NCBI GenBank assembly: GCA_947383875.1
Contig: CANDEX010000063.1
Span: 1-8,919 of the forward strand
Direction: 5' to 3'
DNA from: an uncultured Azospirillum sp.
Lineage (GTDB): Bacteria; Pseudomonadota; Alphaproteobacteria; RF32; CAG-239
Length of the DNA: 8,919 nucleotides
The position numbers and the translations under genes were made by a program. Positions within the stretch are counted from its first letter, which is position 1; every line of letters begins with the position of its first letter. This document shows, one piece after another, positions 5,932 to 8,919 of the stretch. Under the pieces are notes generated by a model. It made no database searches. It worked only from the letters and a program-made list of their open reading frames with translations, and was not told the origin of the DNA.

Positions 5932-7491
5932 TTAGATGGCCTTTTGCTTCTTGCGGGAAACCAAATCGGCAGCCTGCATATCGCTTTTTTCAAATTTATA
6001 GACGTTGCCTTGAATATGTTCACGTTCAGTTAAGACATTCTGGACAATCTGGTCTTTTTGTTCTGAAATCTTTTGCCAGGTCAAATTGTTGCGGACATAG
6101 TCGTTGCCGTTGGTGGCAATGTTTTGGCGCAGCTCTTCATTGTTGAGCAACAATTTGAGCGCTTTTACCTGACGCCAGCGGTCAGCTTCCTGTGACGGAG
6201 CATAAATACCGAGAGCTTTAGAGTAGTCCTGGTTGTCATCACGGATATCTGCGCAGTGAGCAAAGTCATTGAAACCGCTGCGGCCGACGATAACGGCTGT
6301 TCCGCAACCCATAGCTTCAATCGGAACCATACCGAAAGCTTCGTTCAGGCTGGACATGACAAAGACAGAAGAAACGTTATATACGCGAGCCATTTCTTTT
6401 TGGTTTAAAGACGGCAGGAAGATAACGCGGTCTTCAACTTCTTTCAGGATGTCGCGGCATTCCTGTGTAACCGGGTTGCCGATTTCGCCGCTGACCATAT
6501 AAATGACAGACGGATCTTCTTTCATGATTTCAACCATGGAGCGGGACAGTTCGCTGAACCCTTTGTCACGGACAACGCGGCCAAGAGATGAAACGACTTT
6601 CTTGTCAGTCAGGTCAATGCTGCAGTTTTCATTATAAATGTTTTTATAATCAAAGTGATATTTCAGCTTATGCAAATTTTGCGGAGTTAACGGCTGAAAA
6701 ATTTCGTCGTTGTATCCCGGCGGAATAATGGTGATTTTGTTCAAATCAGCCAAGTATGGTTCAGCCAACAAGCGGGTTTGTTCATCCGGCGAGGTCGCAA
6801 TGATGATATCAGATTTATGAAATGCGAAAGTTTCATGTTCAATGCGTTGTTCAAAATTATGCCACTGCCATTCTTCTTCGCTGATGTTGCCGGATTGGTA
6901 TTGGGGCAGATTGCGTTCATATTTTTTGTGTCCCAGAGAGTGGCTGGTTACCAGCATAACCGGGCGGCGGCCTGTTTCTTCCTCAATTTTGCTACACAGC
7001 ATATCAGCAGCCAGCATACCGTCACGATAGTGGCCTTCAACAACTTCAATCTTGTCAAGGCAGTTTTCTTTTTTGTAGAAGTCATAAAGGTTATTAATCA
7101 GTTCCGGCAGCAGGGGAACGATTTCTTCTTTAGGGATGAAGCTGAAATGGCCACCGGCAGGAACGCGCAATACGCGGCTGCGGATTGTGGCGCTTTCATG
7201 CCACTGCTGTTCAACGGTGTAGTTTAAGTCTGTGCCAAGGTCACGCGCCGTGCCTCCGAACTGGGGGCAAATGCGCGGATCTACTCGGCGGGTAACCAAG
7301 TCAACATCATAATTGCTGGAATTGGCTGCCAAGGCTTTTACATAGTAAACTTGGCCGCCGGTATCTTGTCCGGTAATTACTTTTTTGGATGTTACTTTGG
7401 TTGTCGGGTAACCTTTTTCATCTAGTTCAAATGCGAAGTCACCTTCAACCAAGCCATGTGTTGAAAACATGACTTTTAATTTTTTTGTCAT
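5932..7491 (-). CDS. Sucrose-phosphate-synthase-like glycosyltransferase (GT4)
   Basis: From the preferred start this is 519 residues with a GT-B fold. An in-frame ATG at 7506 lies 15 bases further up, but it overlaps the GGAG that serves the ATG at 7491. Motifs of the sucrose-phosphate synthase/sucrose synthase branch (numbered from 7491): STHGLV at 10-15, DTGGQVYYVKALA at 43-55, LVTRRVD at 65-71, VEGHYRDGMLAADML at 151-165, TSHSLGHKK at 182-190 with the likely catalytic His at 184, RIEHE at 216-220, IIPPGYN at 255-261, SLGRVVRDKG at 302-311 with R305 and K310 for nucleotide-sugar binding, and the E-x7-E pair E384/E392 in NEAFGMVPIE. It probably transfers a hexose from a nucleotide sugar to a sugar phosphate, for example to make sucrose phosphate; mannosylfructose-phosphate synthase is an alternative. 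There is no fused or adjacent phosphatase. The loop between HGL and DTGGQ is longer than I expect. It is monocistronic with its own promoter and terminator. Confidence 0.85.
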   Translation of the reverse strand: MTKKLKVMFSTHGLVEGDFAFELDEKGYPTTKVTSKKVITGQDTGGQVYYVKALAANSSNYDVDLVTRRVDPRICPQFGGTARDLGTDLNYTVEQQWHESATIRSRVLRVPAGGHFSFIPKEEIVPLLPELINNLYDFYKKENCLDKIEVVEGHYRDGMLAADMLCSKIEEETGRRPVMLVTSHSLGHKKYERNLPQYQSGNISEEEWQWHNFEQRIEHETFAFHKSDIIIATSPDEQTRLLAEPYLADLNKITIIPPGYNDEIFQPLTPQNLHKLKYHFDYKNIYNENCSIDLTDKKVVSSLGRVVRDKGFSELSRSMVEIMKEDPSVIYMVSGEIGNPVTQECRDILKEVEDRVIFLPSLNQKEMARVYNVSSVFVMSSLNEAFGMVPIEAMGCGTAVIVGRSGFNDFAHCADIRDDNQDYSKALGIYAPSQEADRWRQVKALKLLLNNEELRQNIATNGNDYVRNNLTWQKISEQKDQIVQNVLTEREHIQGNVYKFEKSDMQAADLVSRKKQKAI

Positions 7492-7500
7492 TATCAAAAA

Positions 7501-7504
7501 CTCC
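7501..7504 (-). promoter_or_regulatory. Ribosome binding site deciding the GT4 start
   Basis: The complement of 7501-7504 is GGAG, nine bases before the ATG at 7491 and overlapping the alternative ATG at 7504-7506. No similar site precedes the upper ATG, so the shorter N terminus (MTKKLKVMFS) is favoured, and it also matches where the family's first strand begins. Confidence 0.65.
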
Positions 7505-7532
7505 ATTAAATTGTTATCAATTCGATGGCTTC

Positions 7533-7560
7533 AATGTAACAACTATTCCGCGCGAGTCAA
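7533..7560 (-). promoter_or_regulatory. Promoter for the sucrose-phosphate-synthase-like gene
   Basis: On the - strand: TTGACT (complement of 7555-7560), a 16-base spacer, then TACATT (complement of 7533-7538). An uninterrupted nine-A tract on the - strand (T7580-7588 on +) sits about 20-28 bases upstream of the -35, where an A-rich UP element could help polymerase binding. Confidence 0.6.
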
Positions 7561-7567
7561 GAGATTT

Positions 7568-7600
7568 AAAGGGGATAAATTTTTTTTTGTATATCCCTTT
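7568..7600. repeat. Imperfect inverted repeat downstream of the outer-membrane protein gene
   Basis: AAAGGGGATA (7568-7577) and TATCCCTTT (7592-7600) can pair with one bulged G around an A/T-rich loop. It lies 18 bases past the stop of the - strand outer-membrane protein gene and upstream of the next promoter, so it could be a weak terminator or 3' stabilising hairpin. The T run after the stem is only three bases, so termination is unsure. Confidence 0.4.
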
Positions 7601-7617
7601 GAATCTTATGTAAAATA

Positions 7618-8472
7618 CTAGAGATTAAACAGATGACTATAGGTAAAAGACAGGCCAATCATGAAGTTGCTGCCGGCGACGGGAGCTTCTCTGGATTGGG
7701 CTTCAAAGTAAGATATATAAGGCGCAATGCTTAAGTCTTTATGAATCTTCACATCCATGCGGCTGGTGAGGTTGAATTCATATTTGAAATCCGTGCCGAC
7801 ATACCGGCTGTATACAAAATAATCCCGGAAATAACTGTCTAATTGGAATTTAATACCGTCCCGCAGCGGATACTCGGCGCGGATGCCGATTTCATAGGCG
7901 GTTTTGGTGTCGCTGGGATTGTAGGTCATATCCAGTTCTTCAACCAAAGCTGCGTAAAGTTCTTTGATATAAGTACCGTTGAACAGTTTGATACCGCCTT
8001 TGCCGCGTAAGGTTTTATTGCGCGGGGCATCATTATTGGCCGTGAATTCTGTTTGATAACCAAGGCTGGCAAATGGGCCGACATCGGCTTCATTATATTT
8101 CCACATTTTACGGGCGTAGTCACTGGTCAGCAAAATTTTATCGGCATTTTCAGATGAGGTGGTGGAACCGTCAGCTTTTTTTAATTTTGTTTTTCCATAT
8201 TCCATATATACCGTATTGTTCCATTGATATTCTGGTTGTCCGTATTCCAATGCAAAATCAAAAACGCCTTTGAATAATGTTTCGCTGTCGGCACTAAGCT
8301 GAGAATTTGGCGAGTTTTGATATTCTTCGGCATTGGAAACTGAAGTGGAAGACATTTCCAGAGCTACTCTGCGAAAATCTGCCCGCCAGCCGTTAAAATT
8401 ATTATTGTCTGCCGACAGAGCGGGGAATGCTAAAAGGCTGATTGCACTGATGATTGTTAATTGGCGCAGCAT
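7618..8472 (-). CDS. Predicted outer-membrane beta-barrel protein, possibly DUF3078-like
   Basis: This 284-residue protein has a clear Sec signal peptide: MLRQ, a hydrophobic core at about 5-17, and probable cleavage near ALS|A at 20/21. The mature part is rich in aromatic and alternating polar/hydrophobic stretches typical of barrel strands, for example VFDFALEYG, NNTVYMEYGK, GPFASLGYQTEF, YEIGIRAEYPL, FKYEFNLTSRMDVKI, LSIAPYISYFEAQ and FMIGLSFTYSHLFNL at the C terminus. The middle part, with its 'NADKILLTSDYARKM...GPFASLGYQTEFT' pattern, reminds me of DUF3078-type proteins, but I cannot confirm this. Function is unknown; pore or surface roles are possible. The C-terminal residue is Leu, not the usual Phe, though aromatic F282 is close. 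A strong AGGAG (complement of 8480-8484) precedes the ATG. On the - strand, TTGACA (complement of 8569-8574) upstream lacks a good -10 partner. Confidence 0.8.
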   Translation of the reverse strand: MLRQLTIISAISLLAFPALSADNNNFNGWRADFRRVALEMSSTSVSNAEEYQNSPNSQLSADSETLFKGVFDFALEYGQPEYQWNNTVYMEYGKTKLKKADGSTTSSENADKILLTSDYARKMWKYNEADVGPFASLGYQTEFTANNDAPRNKTLRGKGGIKLFNGTYIKELYAALVEELDMTYNPSDTKTAYEIGIRAEYPLRDGIKFQLDSYFRDYFVYSRYVGTDFKYEFNLTSRMDVKIHKDLSIAPYISYFEAQSREAPVAGSNFMIGLSFTYSHLFNL

Positions 8473-8591
8473 CGTTTATCTCCTGAAGTTTTATAGCCGA
8501 ATGTTTTATTAGTTAGTCGTTAAATCGGGGATTACAAGGTACTGCCAAAGTTCAAATCAGTGTTTTTTTGTCAATAACAGGCCAATAATAT

Positions 8592-8619
8592 TTGATTATA
8601 TTGCCAATTGAAGTATGGT
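8592..8619 (+). promoter_or_regulatory. Weak candidate promoter for the right-edge beta-helix gene
   Basis: TTGATT (8592-8597), a 16-base spacer and TATGGT (8614-8619) lie 30 bases before the ATG at 8649. The match is modest. The rest of the 176-base divergent gap (8473-8648) holds only A/T-rich sequence and the two ribosome binding sites. Confidence 0.3.
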
Positions 8620-8648
8620 GTGAAGCATGAGTTTTGGAAGGAAGCGGA

Positions 8649-8919
8649 ATGTTTGGATTCAGGAAAAAAAAGAAACACCATAAAGCTGTTAATGTTCCTA
8701 TGTTTGCTAATAATATTATTTGCAAAGGCAATAATGATATTCAAATTGCAGAAAACCAAAATATAGAAATCTTTCTGGAAGGTGAGAATAATCAAATTGT
8801 GATTGCGCCGCGGGCAGGGGATATTTCAGGAAAGATTTGCATATGCGTTTATGGCGATAATAATCGGATTACGATTGGTGAAAATAATATTTTTGAAGGT
8901 TTGTTTATGATTGTGGGGC
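8649..8919 (+). CDS. Asparagine-rich beta-helix protein, probable surface acyltransferase (N-terminal part)
   Basis: The frame is open from the ATG at 8649 to the window edge (90 residues so far), behind AAGGA at 8638-8642. A basic N terminus (RKKKKHHK at 5-12) leads into spaced repeats: NNIICKG (21-27), NNDIQIAE (28-35), NQNIEIFLEGE (36-46), NNQIVIAP (47-54), NNRITIGE (71-78) and NNIFEG (79-84). An Asn pair at each turn followed by alternating Ile/Val is the signature of a parallel beta-helix, and the 'VYGDNNRITIGENN' turn resembles the N-terminal solenoid of hexapeptide-repeat sugar acyltransferases of capsule and LPS loci. The catalytic His-bearing turns would lie beyond the edge, so acyl transfer is inferred. 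It diverges from the outer-membrane protein gene. An A8 tract at codons 6-8 (8664-8671) is a possible slippage site. Confidence 0.7.
   Translation, partial: MFGFRKKKKHHKAVNVPMFANNIICKGNNDIQIAENQNIEIFLEGENNQIVIAPRAGDISGKICICVYGDNNRITIGENNIFEGLFMIVG

Noticed and set aside
6778..7227. 149-codon open frame on the + strand
   Set aside because: It is antisense to the sucrose-phosphate-synthase-like gene across conserved motifs; the hydrophobic look comes from the complement of charged codons.
5932..7506. Start of the glycosyltransferase at 7506
   Set aside because: The ATG at 7504-7506 overlaps the GGAG that serves the ATG at 7491, and has no binding site of its own.

Overview
The window reads as Gram-negative bacterial chromosome, moderately AT-rich, with short intergenic gaps, mostly ATG starts behind GGAG/AGGA-type ribosome binding sites, and CCGG-core hairpin terminators. 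A protein with a signal peptide that looks like an outer-membrane beta-barrel, a DUF3750 protein, Alx/TerC and MarC membrane proteins, and polysaccharide enzymes ending in '(Y/L)xxGxIPLxxIK'-type tails together suggest a proteobacterium. My best guess is a host-associated alphaproteobacterium. That placement is inference from protein flavour only; there is no rRNA or other phylogenetic marker here.

Layout, left to right. Bases 2-220 (+) are the 3' end of a GT-B type glycosyltransferase, closed by a strong two-way terminator. Bases 258-1220 (-) encode an Alx/TerC-family membrane protein. After a divergent promoter region, 1404-3764 (+) encodes a large fusion: two 4Fe-4S clusters, an FrhB-type flavin/iron-sulfur module, a polysaccharide pyruvyl transferase domain, and a tail with three copies of a short 'FGxIPL' motif. 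A DUF3750 membrane-anchored protein (3765-4514, +) follows with no gap. It meets, one base away, a convergent MarC-family membrane protein (4516-5106, -), which lies downstream of an Spx/ArsC-like thioredoxin-fold protein (5173-5544, -). A small two-helix membrane protein (5624-5893, +) diverges from that pair. A second two-way hairpin separates it from a sucrose-phosphate-synthase-like GT4 glycosyltransferase (5932-7491, -). Next is a signal-peptide-bearing predicted outer-membrane beta-barrel (7618-8472, -). At the right edge is the start of an asparagine-rich beta-helix protein, probably a surface-polysaccharide acyltransferase (8649 to edge, +).

Taken together this looks like a cell-envelope and carbohydrate neighbourhood: a glycosyltransferase end, a polysaccharide-modifying pyruvyl transferase fusion and a probable acyltransferase are interspersed with housekeeping membrane genes. 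No RNA genes, CRISPR arrays, insertion sequences or attachment sites were seen. No intergenic gap exceeds 300 bases; the longest are 1221-1403 and 8473-8648, both divergent promoter regions. The most unusual items are the FrhB-pyruvyl transferase fusion with its triple-motif tail, the zero-gap same-frame TAG/GTG junction after it, and the orphan sucrose-phosphate-synthase-like enzyme with an enlarged N-terminal loop.
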